DNA of 64,000 nucleotides from Methylomicrobium sp. (GTDB taxonomy: Bacteria; Pseudomonadota; Gammaproteobacteria; Methylococcales; Methylomonadaceae): assembly GCA_018333785.1 (NCBI GenBank), contig JAGXSU010000148.1:17469-81468 (forward strand), given 5' to 3'. Positions within the stretch are counted from its first letter, which is position 1; the number at the start of each line of letters is the position of its first letter. Shown in pieces: positions 1-9,375 of this stretch. Under the pieces are notes generated by a model, which saw only the letters and a program-made list of their open reading frames with translations, was not told the origin of the DNA and did not search any database. Made by a program: the position numbers and the translations under genes.

Positions 1-267
1 GGTTTTGATGGCTCTGCGGGCTGTCAGATAAGTCATTTGTGTGCCCAGTTTTCTAACCTGACCCGGTAACAAACAATCCACAATGAACAACTTGTCGGTT
101 TCAGCGGGGCTATACCCCTCCATGGCTCGCATGCCTTCCGGGCTGTTGGGATCGGTGGTCTGGCAGCCCGGAGCAAATAATAGCAAACCTGTCATGACCA
201 GCATGAGGCTCTGTGTTTTTGGGGATTTAAAACCAGGTGCGGGATTTAAAAAAATGGTGCCTGACAT
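1..267 (-). CDS. Putative lipoprotein, 3' end beyond the window
   Basis: This is an open frame of 89 codons running off the left edge, so only the N-terminus is visible. The first ~35 residues contain a hydrophobic stretch ending in APGC (around residue 36), which looks like a lipoprotein signal with a lipobox cysteine; an inner Met at residue 24 would give a more usual signal length. The mature part starts TTDPNSPEGM and has a DCLLPGQVRKLG motif. From memory, similar N-termini occur in Sel1/TPR-repeat accessory lipoproteins near T6SS genes, but no repeat is visible here, so this is only a guess. It lies upstream in the same orientation as tssJ's leftward transcription, 323 bp beyond tssJ. 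Confidence 0.6.
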   Translation of the reverse strand, partial: MSGTIFLNPAPGFKSPKTQSLMLVMTGLLLFAPGCQTTDPNSPEGMRAMEGYSPAETDKLFIVDCLLPGQVRKLGTQMTYLTARRAIKT

Positions 268-350
268 AGCTGGCCTCTTTACTTAAGTTAAGAGTTAAAG
301 ATTACCTAATTACGTATGACTTTCATCGGAATGGATGGCCATTCAAATAG

Positions 351-481
351 CCGTCATACCGGCATGGATTGCCGGTATCCAGTGTACACGGATGTACCGA
401 TCCTTTTGAGCGTGGAGTGATTCCCCCCTGCTCGCATCCATGCAGTTTGGACCCCGGCAATCCATGCCGGGGCGACGCCAC
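351..481. repeat. REP-like palindromic repeat downstream of tssJ
   Basis: The left arm reads GGCATGGATTGCCGG and the right arm CCGGCAATCCATGCCGG, separated by about 85 bases that contain a looser GGATG/CATCC pairing. The arms share the 'GTCATNCCGGCATGGA' theme also found at 12210-12356, 15188-15357 and 46271-46304, so this is a genome-wide repeat type. It fills much of the 322-base gap between the partial lipoprotein and tssJ; no gene is seen in that gap. Confidence 0.7.
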
Positions 482-589
482 CTTTAGAACTCATAGGATC
501 ACACTATTTCAGTTTTGGCTGAAGATTATACCTAATCAGGAAAGATTATAGTCGAGTGTTCCGAATAACCCTCTTTCCCGCCAAATTAT

Positions 590-1084
590 TCAGCGCTTCT
601 CAAGTTTCACCGTGTACCCGTCTAGCGAGACCTTCAACGCGGAAGATTGATCAAAAGGAATGGGTAAAACAGCCCGCCACTGGGCATTATCCAGGTCTCG
701 AAACGCAGCAAATACAGCAAAGTATCGGGTATCCGGTTTTACGTCCAGTGTCAGCGATTTATCCGTTGACGGTTTAAGTTCCATTTCCTGGCGATATTGG
801 ACCGCATTGCCCAGCAACGTTTGGTCATTATCGTATAGCGCAAAAAAATCGCTGGTATTGAATTTATCAATGGAAGCCAGTTGATAAATGCGTATGACTA
901 ATGGAGAAGCCCTGTTTTCAGCATCCGGATTCAAAGCCGAGCCTGCTTCAAGCTGAAGGCTGAGTTTTACGGGGGGTGGGGGTTCTGCTGGTTTGGGCGC
1001 TGCAACTTCCTCAGTGGACGCACAACCGAAAATAAAAGTGATTAAAAAAAGCGCGGTTATCAGGAAAAAAGGTTTGTATTTCAT
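590..1084 (-). CDS. tssJ: T6SS outer-membrane lipoprotein TssJ
   Basis: The protein (164 aa) has a classic lipoprotein signal: Lys-containing start, hydrophobic core and IFGC with the lipidated Cys at position 21. A short Pro-rich linker (residues 28-39) follows, then the SciN/TssJ beta-sandwich with the recognisable SPLVIRIYQL and LYDNDQTLLG segments. TssJ anchors the T6SS membrane complex in the outer membrane and binds the periplasmic tip of TssM. The size fits the family. It is transcribed divergently from tagH and the rest of the cluster, so its dosage may be set by its own promoter in the 242-base intergenic region. Confidence 0.93.
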   Translation of the reverse strand: MKYKPFFLITALFLITFIFGCASTEEVAAPKPAEPPPPVKLSLQLEAGSALNPDAENRASPLVIRIYQLASIDKFNTSDFFALYDNDQTLLGNAVQYRQEMELKPSTDKSLTLDVKPDTRYFAVFAAFRDLDNAQWRAVLPIPFDQSSALKVSLDGYTVKLEKR

Positions 1085-1326
1085 TGTTGAATAAAATTGT
1101 TTCGGGACTAAAAAATGTATTGGGTCGAGTCTAGCGTTTAAGTATGAATCGGGTCAAATTTTAAGGCTTTGAAAAAACCGATAAAGCCATACGCAAGCTT
1201 ACCCAAGGGGTCTGGCGATTAATTTTATTATCAGATATTTATATTTATATTTTTATGGCAAAAGGTGAGTAAGCACATATAATCAATGCTTCTTAATCAT
1301 CACGCTTTCATCAAGAGACGATTGTT
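1085..1326. promoter_or_regulatory. Divergent promoter region between tssJ and the T6SS operon
   Basis: This 242-base gap must hold promoters for leftward tssJ and rightward tagH. A TATAAT box lies at 1278-1283 about 40 bases before tagH, but no good -35 sits 17 bases upstream (TTTTAT-like only). I looked for a sigma-54 type TGGC-N8-TGC element near the TGGCA at 1256 and did not find the matching GC at the right distance. Confidence 0.35.
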
Positions 1327-2832
1327 ATGGCTTTATCGCTAACCTTACTCTCGTATAAAGGCCAACCTTTGTCTGAAACAGTCACTGTGACAGTTGACGA
1401 AAGAGGAGGGTCCATCGGACGCTCGGAAGATAATGATTTAGTGCTCAGTGATCCTGAAAAATTTGTTTCCAGACATCACGCCCGTATTTCCTTTGAGCAC
1501 GGTGCTTACTATCTGACGGATACCAGTCTCAGTGGTGTCTATTTCGACATGAACGCCGCACCGCTGCAAAATAATACTCAACAATTGTTTAACGGAACGC
1601 ACTTACGGGTCGGTGAATACGAAATCAGCGTGACTATAACCGCTACAGCGGCCCCTAAAGAGGCTGATTCGCCATTCTTAAATGAATTTTTGGAAACACC
1701 GGCTCCGATTTCGGTTCATGAGCCGGACGTGTTTTCGCCGATGCTCGATGATCCATTTGCCAACCGCTTATTGGTCAATGACGATGAGGCTTATGTTGAG
1801 CATTCCGATCTGATCAATTCAGGTGACAACTTCAAAGAGGCTGAATTTCAGAGTCATTTGCCGGATTCTGCATCTCCGTTGTTTGACAGTTTTGTCGCGC
1901 CCAACATCATGTCAACTTCCGATGAACCGGATGATATGCCTGTTATTTCAAGCTTTGAAGATCTTTTCGGCGACTCATCCACGCCTGCCTTGGAGGCTTC
2001 AAAGCCGGTTGATTCCGGCAATCAATCCTTGGATTCCTTGTTTGATTTTAAAGATCCTTTCGAAGAAGAGCCGCTTGAACTTGCAAAAGACGATGAGCCA
2101 GTAAACGAGGAGCCAAAACCCACGCCTGTTTTTGTAGAACCGGAGCCTGAGGCGCCCGGCAGTCTATTGGATATTGTCGAAACGCCGGTATCTCAGGCAA
2201 AACCAGAACATTCGCAACCCTTCAAGCCTTCCGCTCAGGAAAAAACTCAGACCTCAGCCGCGTTGTTCGATGCATTTTTGTCCGGTGCACAACTGGATCA
2301 AAGCATAATGAGCTCCGAACCGGCTGAAGAGACGTTTAAGCGAATCGGCCAGATGTTCAGAAAAATGGTCGATGGCACTGTCGCTGTATTAAGAAGCCGG
2401 GCAGAATTTAAAAGCCTGTTTCGGGTCAATATGACGGTCATCAGAGCCTCAAATAATAACCCGTTGAAATTTGCAGTCACCACGGATGATGTACTCAAGC
2501 AATTGATTCAAAACAGGGAAGGTGGTTTTTTAGGGTCGGTTGAAGCCATTGAACAGGGCTTCGACGACATCATGAATCATCAATTGGCTATGCAGGCAGG
2601 CATCCAGGCCTCTTTGAATGAATTGTTAAAAAAATTTGATCCAAAGACGGTAGAAAAACAATTTGAGCAAGGCATCGTTTTACAAAAGAAAGCCAAGTGT
2701 TGGGACAAATACCAGGAGTCGTATGGTGTTGCTGCTGAAGAAGCCATAGAAAATTTTTTCGGTGACGCGTTCGTTGAAGCGTATGAAGCTCAGATGAGCA
2801 CGCTGACTTCGGCGAGAAAAAATAAAACTTAA
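1327..2832 (+). CDS. tagH: T6SS-associated FHA-domain protein TagH (Fha)
   Basis: The 501-residue protein starts with an FHA phosphothreonine-binding domain (about residues 1-100): GRS at 31-33 and SRHHA at 49-53 are the conserved binding loops. A long acidic, Pro-rich low-complexity linker (about 110-315) follows, and then a conserved helical TagH C-terminal domain (about 320-495, with RIGQMFRKMVDGTVAVLRSR). FHA proteins of H1-type T6SSs are phosphorylated by PpkA and dephosphorylated by PppA, which switches assembly on and off; both partner enzymes are encoded in this window. It is the first gene of the rightward cluster and is separated from tssK by a hairpin repeat. Confidence 0.92.
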   Translation: MALSLTLLSYKGQPLSETVTVTVDERGGSIGRSEDNDLVLSDPEKFVSRHHARISFEHGAYYLTDTSLSGVYFDMNAAPLQNNTQQLFNGTHLRVGEYEISVTITATAAPKEADSPFLNEFLETPAPISVHEPDVFSPMLDDPFANRLLVNDDEAYVEHSDLINSGDNFKEAEFQSHLPDSASPLFDSFVAPNIMSTSDEPDDMPVISSFEDLFGDSSTPALEASKPVDSGNQSLDSLFDFKDPFEEEPLELAKDDEPVNEEPKPTPVFVEPEPEAPGSLLDIVETPVSQAKPEHSQPFKPSAQEKTQTSAALFDAFLSGAQLDQSIMSSEPAEETFKRIGQMFRKMVDGTVAVLRSRAEFKSLFRVNMTVIRASNNNPLKFAVTTDDVLKQLIQNREGGFLGSVEAIEQGFDDIMNHQLAMQAGIQASLNELLKKFDPKTVEKQFEQGIVLQKKAKCWDKYQESYGVAAEEAIENFFGDAFVEAYEAQMSTLTSARKNKT

Positions 2833-2854
2833 CTACTCACCCTACTATTTTGTT

Positions 2855-2951
2855 GGTGTAGGTGCTTGATTTCAAAGGACGCATGAATACATCCCTGTAG
2901 CTCTCTGCAACATCCCTGTTGCAGAAGCCTTTTCAATCAAGCACCTACACC
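2855..2951. repeat. Hairpin repeat family 1, copy 1 (between tagH and tssK)
   Basis: The terminal inverted repeats are perfect over 17 bp (GGTGTAGGTGCTTGATT at 2855-2871, its complement at 2935-2951). The centre contains a second inverted repeat, CTCTGCAACA/TGTTGCAGA. Related copies are at 12123-12211 and, inverted, at 47313-47411. All three sit just after a stop codon, so they may act as 3'-end or processing structures, though no U-run typical of an intrinsic terminator follows. Confidence 0.8.
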
Positions 2952-3089
2952 CGCTATTCCAAGGGAGCGGGTAGTTACAATAAAACTTTTGGTCTATGCT
3001 GAAGGCTGCAATTTGAAAATTCACCGCATTCGCAATCGGGATGTGTTTGATGGCACAGTAATGACAGTGACGAGGAGGTGTTAGTTAAC

Positions 3090-4427
3090 ATGGCGGAAAA
3101 CAACAGGACTGTCTGGTCGGAGGGTATGTTTCTCCGCCCGCAACATTTTCAGCAGCATGATCGTTATATTGAAACGTTGATCCGGGAGCGCTGTGGAGGT
3201 TTTAATCCTTATGACTGGGGATTTAAAAAAATCAGGATAGACCCGCGCCAACTGGCAATGGGCAAGTTTTCATTAACCGAATGCAGCGGGGTTTTTCAAG
3301 ACGGAACCCCGTTCAACTTGCCCGAAGACGATGATCTTCCTTTGCCGGTTGATATTTCCGTCGATACTCAAAATACGATTATTTATCTGTCGTTGCCGAC
3401 CCGTCAGCCTGGAAACATTGAAGTGGATACCGATCAGGTCCGTAACAAACTGGCGCGCTATCATGCGGTTGAATATGATGTCAGAGACCATAATACCGGT
3501 ACTAATGCCACTTCGCCTGTTTCAGTCGGTAAGCTCCATACTTCGTTGATGCTTGAATCACAGGAGCGTGCCGGTCATCTCTGTTTGGGAGTTGCCCGCA
3601 TCATCGAGTCGAGGATTGATAAAAATGTCATCCTGGATGAACAATTCATACCTCCTTCGGTTGATTGTAATGCAATACCGATATTAAAAAGTTTCATCAA
3701 GGAATTATCCGGTTTACTGCATACCCGGGGCGAAGCGCTGGGCGGCAGAGCAAGCGAAGCGGGAAGAGGCGGCGTGGCCGAAATTGCCGATTTTATGCTT
3801 TTGCAAACAGTGAATCGTGTCGAACCCTTGTTTGAACATCTGCAGAACATACCGGCTTTTCATCCGGAAAGTTTCTACCGTCTTGCTGTCCAGCTTGCCG
3901 GCGAACTGTCTACATTTTGTAAGCCGAACAAGCGTCCGGTGAGTTTTCCGCCCTATCAGCACGATGATTTGCAGCTCACTTTTGCCCGGGTCATGAGCGA
4001 ATTGCGCGATCTGCTGAGTTCGGTTTTGGAACAAAATGCAATACCGATTCCACTGACCCCTCCAAAGTACGGTATTCGAGGCGCCAAAGTGCCCGATCCT
4101 CATTTATTGAAAGACGCTGTTTTTGTGCTGGCGGTCAATGCTCAAATCACAAAAGAGCAATTGCGCAGCGGGTTTCCGACGCAAGTCAAAATAGGGCCGG
4201 TTGAGCAAATTCAGCAATTGGTTCGTTCTGCGCTGCCGGGTATCACCATCCATCCTTTACCCGTCGCGCCAAGACAAATTCCTTATCATGCCGGATTTGC
4301 TTATTTCGAGCTGAACAAACAGGGCGAACTCTGGAAGCAGATGTATCAGTCCGGCGGTTTTGCCATTCATATTGCCGGAGATTTTCCGGGCCTTGAACTA
4401 GAGTTTTGGGCAATCAAAAACGGGTAA
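3090..4427 (+). CDS. tssK: T6SS baseplate protein TssK
   Basis: TssK is the trimeric adaptor that joins the T6SS baseplate to the membrane complex. The N-terminus NRTVWSEGMFLRPQHFQQHD is the family signature, and the 445-residue length is normal. I use ATG 3090 rather than the GTG at 3078 because the ribosome-binding site GAGGAGG (3072-3078) overlaps that GTG and is about 11 bases from the ATG. The stop codon overlaps the tssL start (TAATG), which suggests translational coupling. Confidence 0.95.
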   Translation: MAENNRTVWSEGMFLRPQHFQQHDRYIETLIRERCGGFNPYDWGFKKIRIDPRQLAMGKFSLTECSGVFQDGTPFNLPEDDDLPLPVDISVDTQNTIIYLSLPTRQPGNIEVDTDQVRNKLARYHAVEYDVRDHNTGTNATSPVSVGKLHTSLMLESQERAGHLCLGVARIIESRIDKNVILDEQFIPPSVDCNAIPILKSFIKELSGLLHTRGEALGGRASEAGRGGVAEIADFMLLQTVNRVEPLFEHLQNIPAFHPESFYRLAVQLAGELSTFCKPNKRPVSFPPYQHDDLQLTFARVMSELRDLLSSVLEQNAIPIPLTPPKYGIRGAKVPDPHLLKDAVFVLAVNAQITKEQLRSGFPTQVKIGPVEQIQQLVRSALPGITIHPLPVAPRQIPYHAGFAYFELNKQGELWKQMYQSGGFAIHIAGDFPGLELEFWAIKNG

Positions 4428-5791
4428 TGACAGTGAATCAAGACGACCCCTTCGGAAATTACATCGACGATGACAAAACCATACTCAGACCTAACCCGGG
4501 CGGCCGAAAACCGAAACCGCAAGAACCGGTCAGCCCAAAACCGTCTGAAGTTCGAGCCTCCCCGCCTGTTGCGCTTCCTGAAGGGCTACACGAACAGTTA
4601 GGCCATTCGGATACCAATCCACTCACCCAATGTGCATTGTCGTTACTGTCTCTGGTTGCTCAATTACGCAACACTGCATCACATCCGGATATAGCCGGGC
4701 TAAGAACCAGTATCATCAATGAAGTGAAACGCTTTGAAACCACTTCGCTACAGCGCGGTGTTCCGGCAGATCAGGTCCAGGCGGCTCGCTACTGTTTGTG
4801 TACGTTACTGGATGAGACCGTGCTCAACACGCCGTGGGGTAATAACAGTCTTTGGAGTACGCAAAGTCTTTTGATCACGTTTCATAAAGAAGCGTGGGGC
4901 GGTGAGAAGTTTTTTCAAATATTAAAAAACATCATGCAACAACCCGGCACGCATTTGCATTTGCTTGAGTTGCTGTATTTCTGCCTGTGCCTTGGCTTTG
5001 AAGGTAAGTACCGGGTACAAGAACACGGAATGACCCGTCTTGAAGAAGTCAGGGAAAATCTTTACCAGATCATTCAAAGACAACGTGGCGATTACGAACA
5101 GGAATTATCGATCAGCTGGCAGGGCATCAAAGACAAACGCAATGTTTTAAGCCGTTTGGTCCCGTTATGGGTGATTGGTTCAGTGGTGGGTGTGACGCTG
5201 ATGCTGGTTTTTCTGGGATTTCTTTACCTGATCAATGCCGCTTCAAGTCCCTTGCTGGCAAAACTTTATACCATCAAAGACGGTTTAACCTTCCAGACCA
5301 GCGTTGCAGCCCCGGACATTACCCCGGCGCCCGAGCTGCAAGCGGCAGCTGCTGAACCGGCTTTTTCATTGTACGACGATATCAACACGTTTTTAGCGCC
5401 TGAAATAGCGCGGGGTGAAATTGCCCTGGATAGAAAAAACGGGAAAATCATATTACGGATTATGGGCAAGGGATTTTTCAGTTCCGGAAGCGATAACATC
5501 ACCGACCGCTATTTTCCATTGCTGGACAAAATCGGTAAGGCGCTCAGTAAAGTCACCGATAACATCCTGATCGTCGGACATACCGACAGCGACCCGATTT
5601 TTTCGGCAAGATTTCCATCGAACTGGGATTTATCGCAAGCGCGAGCTCAATCGGTCGCCAAGGTATTAAGCGGCAATGTAAGCGTAAACGCGACCATCAC
5701 ATCAGAAGGCCGGGCGGAAACCCAGCCTTTGGTTCCGAATGACAGCGCCGAACACAAAGCCATGAACCGGCGTGTTGATATTATTTTTTGA
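4427..5791 (+). CDS. tssL: T6SS protein TssL (DotU) with OmpA-type peptidoglycan-binding domain
   Basis: After a Pro-rich cytoplasmic lead, a DotU/IcmH helical domain is visible (NPLTQCALSLLSLVAQLRN onward to about residue 230). One transmembrane helix follows (around VPLWVIGSVVGVTLMLVFL) and then a periplasmic OmpA-like domain with the peptidoglycan-binding pattern GHTDSD...NWDLSQARA...NRRVDI. This is the long form of TssL, as in the H1-T6SS, which can anchor the membrane complex to the cell wall itself. ATG 4427 overlaps the tssK stop; an upstream in-frame TTG (4406) would add seven residues and is less likely. Confidence 0.94.
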   Translation: MTVNQDDPFGNYIDDDKTILRPNPGGRKPKPQEPVSPKPSEVRASPPVALPEGLHEQLGHSDTNPLTQCALSLLSLVAQLRNTASHPDIAGLRTSIINEVKRFETTSLQRGVPADQVQAARYCLCTLLDETVLNTPWGNNSLWSTQSLLITFHKEAWGGEKFFQILKNIMQQPGTHLHLLELLYFCLCLGFEGKYRVQEHGMTRLEEVRENLYQIIQRQRGDYEQELSISWQGIKDKRNVLSRLVPLWVIGSVVGVTLMLVFLGFLYLINAASSPLLAKLYTIKDGLTFQTSVAAPDITPAPELQAAAAEPAFSLYDDINTFLAPEIARGEIALDRKNGKIILRIMGKGFFSSGSDNITDRYFPLLDKIGKALSKVTDNILIVGHTDSDPIFSARFPSNWDLSQARAQSVAKVLSGNVSVNATITSEGRAETQPLVPNDSAEHKAMNRRVDIIF

Positions 5792-5808
5792 GGATATAAG
5801 GGATAAGT

Positions 5809-8800
5809 GTGAAAAAAATCATCGATTTCTTCAAGAAACAGTGGGTTATTCAATTATTAGGCATCATTGCAATTGCGCTTTTACTGTGGTTTTTTGGACC
5901 GCTCATTGCGATAGCGGGTCATACGCCGCTGGAGTCGGAAGTGTCCAGGCTCATCGCGCTGTTAATTGTGTTTGTGGTTTGGGGGCTGAATAATTTAAGG
6001 ATTCAGATTAAAGCCAACCGTGCCAATAACAAAATGGTCGATGACTTGGCCGGATCAGGATCTGCGGCGGATGCGGTTACCGATCAAACCGAGACGGAAT
6101 CAAAGGAAGAAATCGGCGTTATCAGCCAAAATTTTGATGAGGCGCTTAACACCTTAAAACAGATTAAAACCAAAACAGGCCAGGGCCGCCAGTATTTATA
6201 CGAGTTGCCCTGGTACATCATCATCGGCCCCCCGGGTTCAGGTAAAACCACCGCTTTGATTAATTCGGGGCTTGAATTTCCTCTAGCCGATAAATTCGGT
6301 AAAAATGCAATTCGAGGCGTAGGCGGCACGCGCAACTGTGATTGGTGGTTTACCGATCAGGCCGTCATGCTGGATACCGCAGGACGCTATACGACCCAAG
6401 ACAGCCATGAAGCGGTCGATAAGGCCGCTTGGCTGGGTTTTTTAAATCTGCTCAAAAAACACAGGCCCCGCCGCCCTGTCAACGGTGTGCTGATTACCAT
6501 GAGTTTGTCGGATTTGATCAAGCAAACCGAAGAAGAACGAATCCAGCATGCCCAAGCGATACGGCAGAGAATACAGGAATTGCATGAACAATTCGGTATT
6601 CGTTTTCCGATTTACATGTTGTTTACCAAATGCGATTTGGTTGCAGGATTCAATGATTTTTTTGCTGACTTGGGCAAGGATGAAAGAGCTCAAGTGTGGG
6701 GTGTTACTTTTCCGGGGGAAGATCAGAACAATCCGTGCGACATCATTTCCAGGGTAGGTGATGATTTCGATGCCATGTTGAAGCGCCTGAATGAACGGCT
6801 GCCGAAAAGACTTCAGCAAGAACGGGATCTGCAAAGACGGCATCTTATCTTCGGTTTTCCGCAACGCATGGCTTTGTTAAAAGGCAATATGCTTGAATTT
6901 CTCAAAGAATGTTACGGTGCCAACCGTTACCAGCAAGCGCCGTTTCTTCGGGGAATCTATTTAACCAGCGGCACGCAGGAAGGCACACCCATCGATCGGT
7001 TGATGGGTATATTGGCGAGTACTTTCAAGCTCGATCGTTTTTCGGCACCGATGTTTAGCGGGAAGGGTAAAAGTTTTTTTATTACCCGTCTGCTGAAAGA
7101 AGTGATTTTTGAAGAGGCGCTGATTGCCGGCTTAAATCAACGGGTCGAGCGCTATCAGGCTTTATTGCGGCAAGCTGCCTACGGTTCGGCGTTAGCGCTG
7201 ACGCTGGTAATGGTCGCCTTATGGACGACCAGCTACACCCGCAACCAATCGGCGCTGTCCGATCTGGACGATAAAATTCAACAATTCGAGAAGACCGCCG
7301 CCAGTTATCCGATCCAAACCGATTTTTCTGCGTTGTTGCAGCGGATGAATGCGATGCAGCAGGTTGCTCAGGTTTACCCGGAAGATACTCCTTGGTCCAT
7401 GCGCTTCGGTCTTTATCAGGGCAGTAAACTGCAACCGGTTATCAACGAAACCTACGAACAGGTGTTGCTCAAGCAATTTTTACCCTTGATAAAAGAGAGA
7501 CTTGAACAACGGATTACCGGAGAGGAAGCCAAAAGTCCGGATATATTGTACGAGCTATTGAAAATTTATTTGATGCTGGGCGAACCGGAGAGACTGGATT
7601 CCAGATTGGTGCGGCCCTGGATTGCTGTTGATTGGGAAAAAAATTATTCCGATGAAGTTCAGGTCAAGCTGCTGGAACATCTGGATAATCTGTTGAAACT
7701 GAAAATCGAACCTCAGCCGCTTGACCCGCGCCTGGTCGCCTCAACCCGACAAATTCTAAATAGGGTGCCGGTTGCTCAACAAGTCTATTTACGTATCAAA
7801 AGCGAAGCGTTGCAGGATAAGAGCCGCGATTATAAGGTGCTTGATGCTTTGGGTCCGAATGCGACGCGGGTGTTTACGCTGGCTAATGGCCGTCTGGAAG
7901 AACAGGTTATCCCTTACTTGTTTACGCATGACGGTTTCTATCAGGTTTTTTTAAAACAAAACCAGCAGCTAGCCAAGGAAACCGTCGATCAGAACTGGGT
8001 CTTGGGTGAGGCCGCCAAAGTCAGCGCACCGGATCCCGATCGTCTTCAGCAGGATGTCCAGGGGTATTATGATAAAGACTTTATTCAATACTGGAATGAT
8101 CTTCTGCAGAATATAAAGATCAGCAATATCAGCTCTATCCAGCAATCAATAGAAGTGCTTGAATTTGCTTCTGCACCCGATTCGCCCATTCGTCTGCTGC
8201 TGCTGGCGCTGGATAACGAAACGTCACTGACCCGTAAACCACCCAGTCCGTTAGATGCATTGACTGCAGTCAAGGAGGGTGCGGAACAGACTGTAGATGC
8301 ACGTACACAGAAACTCTTGAAGACCGTTAAATCGGAAGATGCTGGAAATCTTCCCTCAGATCCCCCTGGAACTGCAGTCGAAAAATATTTTCAACCTTTG
8401 ACATCGTTAGTCAGAAACGTTGGCGGAGCAGGCGCCCCGTTGGATCAGACCATCAATTTACTCGGACAGTTGTATGGCTTTATGATCGATTTGGGAAGTA
8501 CCTCCGATAGCGGCGGGGCGGCTATCAAAATTGCCGCACAGCGCAGCGAAGGGGGCGGAAGCGGTGATGTGATGACACGCATGAAGATGGAGTCAGCCCG
8601 GTTGCCTGAGCCGTTAAAAAGCATGACTCAAACCTTATCCAGCGGCAATCTGAACATTATCATGGGATCCAGCAAGGCTCAGCTCAATAAGCTTTGGCAG
8701 AGCGAAGTGTTGCCGCTTTATAAATCGGGATTGGAAGGCCGTTATCCCTTCTCCAAACGCAGCAGTCGGGATACAGCACTGCAAGACTTTAGCCGTTTTT

Positions 8801-9375
8801 TTGCACCGAATGGGATTTTGGACCAGTTTTTCAATACTCATCTCAAGGCTTTTGTTGACACAAGTGGCAAAACTTGGAAGTTGATTGCTCAAAATAATCA
8901 ATCTATCGGCATAGCGCCCGGTGTCCTTATTCAGTTTCAATATGCCGATAAGATTCGTGAGGTTTTCTTTCAAGGCGGAAGCCAGATGCCTTTGGTCAAG
9001 TTTAATCTGAAACCGGTTTCGTTAGATGCCAACGCATCCAGATTCTGGTTGAACCTGGAAGGCCAGCAATCGGATTACCGGCATGGACCCACCCGAAGCA
9101 CTCAGTTACAGTGGCCCGGAACTGACGGAAGCGGGTCCGTGCGATTCGGTTTCGATACGCTGGATGGCAAACAAGTCAGCCGGGCGGAGGAGGGGCCTTG
9201 GGCCTGGTTTAGAGTGCTCGATAAAGCCGGTATACAAATTACCGCCCAGGATAAATTTTTACTGACGTTTGATATCGATGGACTGCAAGCCGGTTATGAA
9301 TTAAGCGCAACCAGTGTCGATAATCCTTTTGCACTGAGAGAATTGCAAAACTTTCAATTTCCGTTAAGTCTGTGA
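5809..9375 (+). CDS. tssM: T6SS membrane protein TssM (IcmF)
   Basis: TssM is the large inner-membrane ATP/GTP-binding protein of the T6SS envelope complex, whose periplasmic part contacts TssJ. In this 1188-residue protein two transmembrane helices lie near the N-terminus (about 14-38 and 45-65). A Walker A motif GPPGSGKTT is at 140-148, DTAGRY follows, and a third membrane helix sits near 450-472 before the long periplasmic domain. Length is typical. The start is GTG 5809, 17 bases after tssL, with an AGGG Shine-Dalgarno. Its end overlaps the next gene by four bases. Confidence 0.95.
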   Translation: MKKIIDFFKKQWVIQLLGIIAIALLLWFFGPLIAIAGHTPLESEVSRLIALLIVFVVWGLNNLRIQIKANRANNKMVDDLAGSGSAADAVTDQTETESKEEIGVISQNFDEALNTLKQIKTKTGQGRQYLYELPWYIIIGPPGSGKTTALINSGLEFPLADKFGKNAIRGVGGTRNCDWWFTDQAVMLDTAGRYTTQDSHEAVDKAAWLGFLNLLKKHRPRRPVNGVLITMSLSDLIKQTEEERIQHAQAIRQRIQELHEQFGIRFPIYMLFTKCDLVAGFNDFFADLGKDERAQVWGVTFPGEDQNNPCDIISRVGDDFDAMLKRLNERLPKRLQQERDLQRRHLIFGFPQRMALLKGNMLEFLKECYGANRYQQAPFLRGIYLTSGTQEGTPIDRLMGILASTFKLDRFSAPMFSGKGKSFFITRLLKEVIFEEALIAGLNQRVERYQALLRQAAYGSALALTLVMVALWTTSYTRNQSALSDLDDKIQQFEKTAASYPIQTDFSALLQRMNAMQQVAQVYPEDTPWSMRFGLYQGSKLQPVINETYEQVLLKQFLPLIKERLEQRITGEEAKSPDILYELLKIYLMLGEPERLDSRLVRPWIAVDWEKNYSDEVQVKLLEHLDNLLKLKIEPQPLDPRLVASTRQILNRVPVAQQVYLRIKSEALQDKSRDYKVLDALGPNATRVFTLANGRLEEQVIPYLFTHDGFYQVFLKQNQQLAKETVDQNWVLGEAAKVSAPDPDRLQQDVQGYYDKDFIQYWNDLLQNIKISNISSIQQSIEVLEFASAPDSPIRLLLLALDNETSLTRKPPSPLDALTAVKEGAEQTVDARTQKLLKTVKSEDAGNLPSDPPGTAVEKYFQPLTSLVRNVGGAGAPLDQTINLLGQLYGFMIDLGSTSDSGGAAIKIAAQRSEGGGSGDVMTRMKMESARLPEPLKSMTQTLSSGNLNIIMGSSKAQLNKLWQSEVLPLYKSGLEGRYPFSKRSSRDTALQDFSRFFAPNGILDQFFNTHLKAFVDTSGKTWKLIAQNNQSIGIAPGVLIQFQYADKIREVFFQGGSQMPLVKFNLKPVSLDANASRFWLNLEGQQSDYRHGPTRSTQLQWPGTDGSGSVRFGFDTLDGKQVSRAEEGPWAWFRVLDKAGIQITAQDKFLLTFDIDGLQAGYELSATSVDNPFALRELQNFQFPLSL

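Noticed and set aside
83..286. Plus-strand open frame at the left edge
   Set aside because: It lies opposite the minus-strand lipoprotein frame, which has a signal peptide and lipobox; this one has neither a ribosome-binding site nor protein-like composition.
1251..1275. Sigma-54 promoter before tagH
   Set aside because: A TGGCA is present but the matching -12 GC dinucleotide is not at the required distance.
3078..3089. GTG start for tssK at 3078
   Set aside because: It overlaps the Shine-Dalgarno sequence GAGGAGG; ATG 3090 is correctly spaced and matches the family N-terminus.
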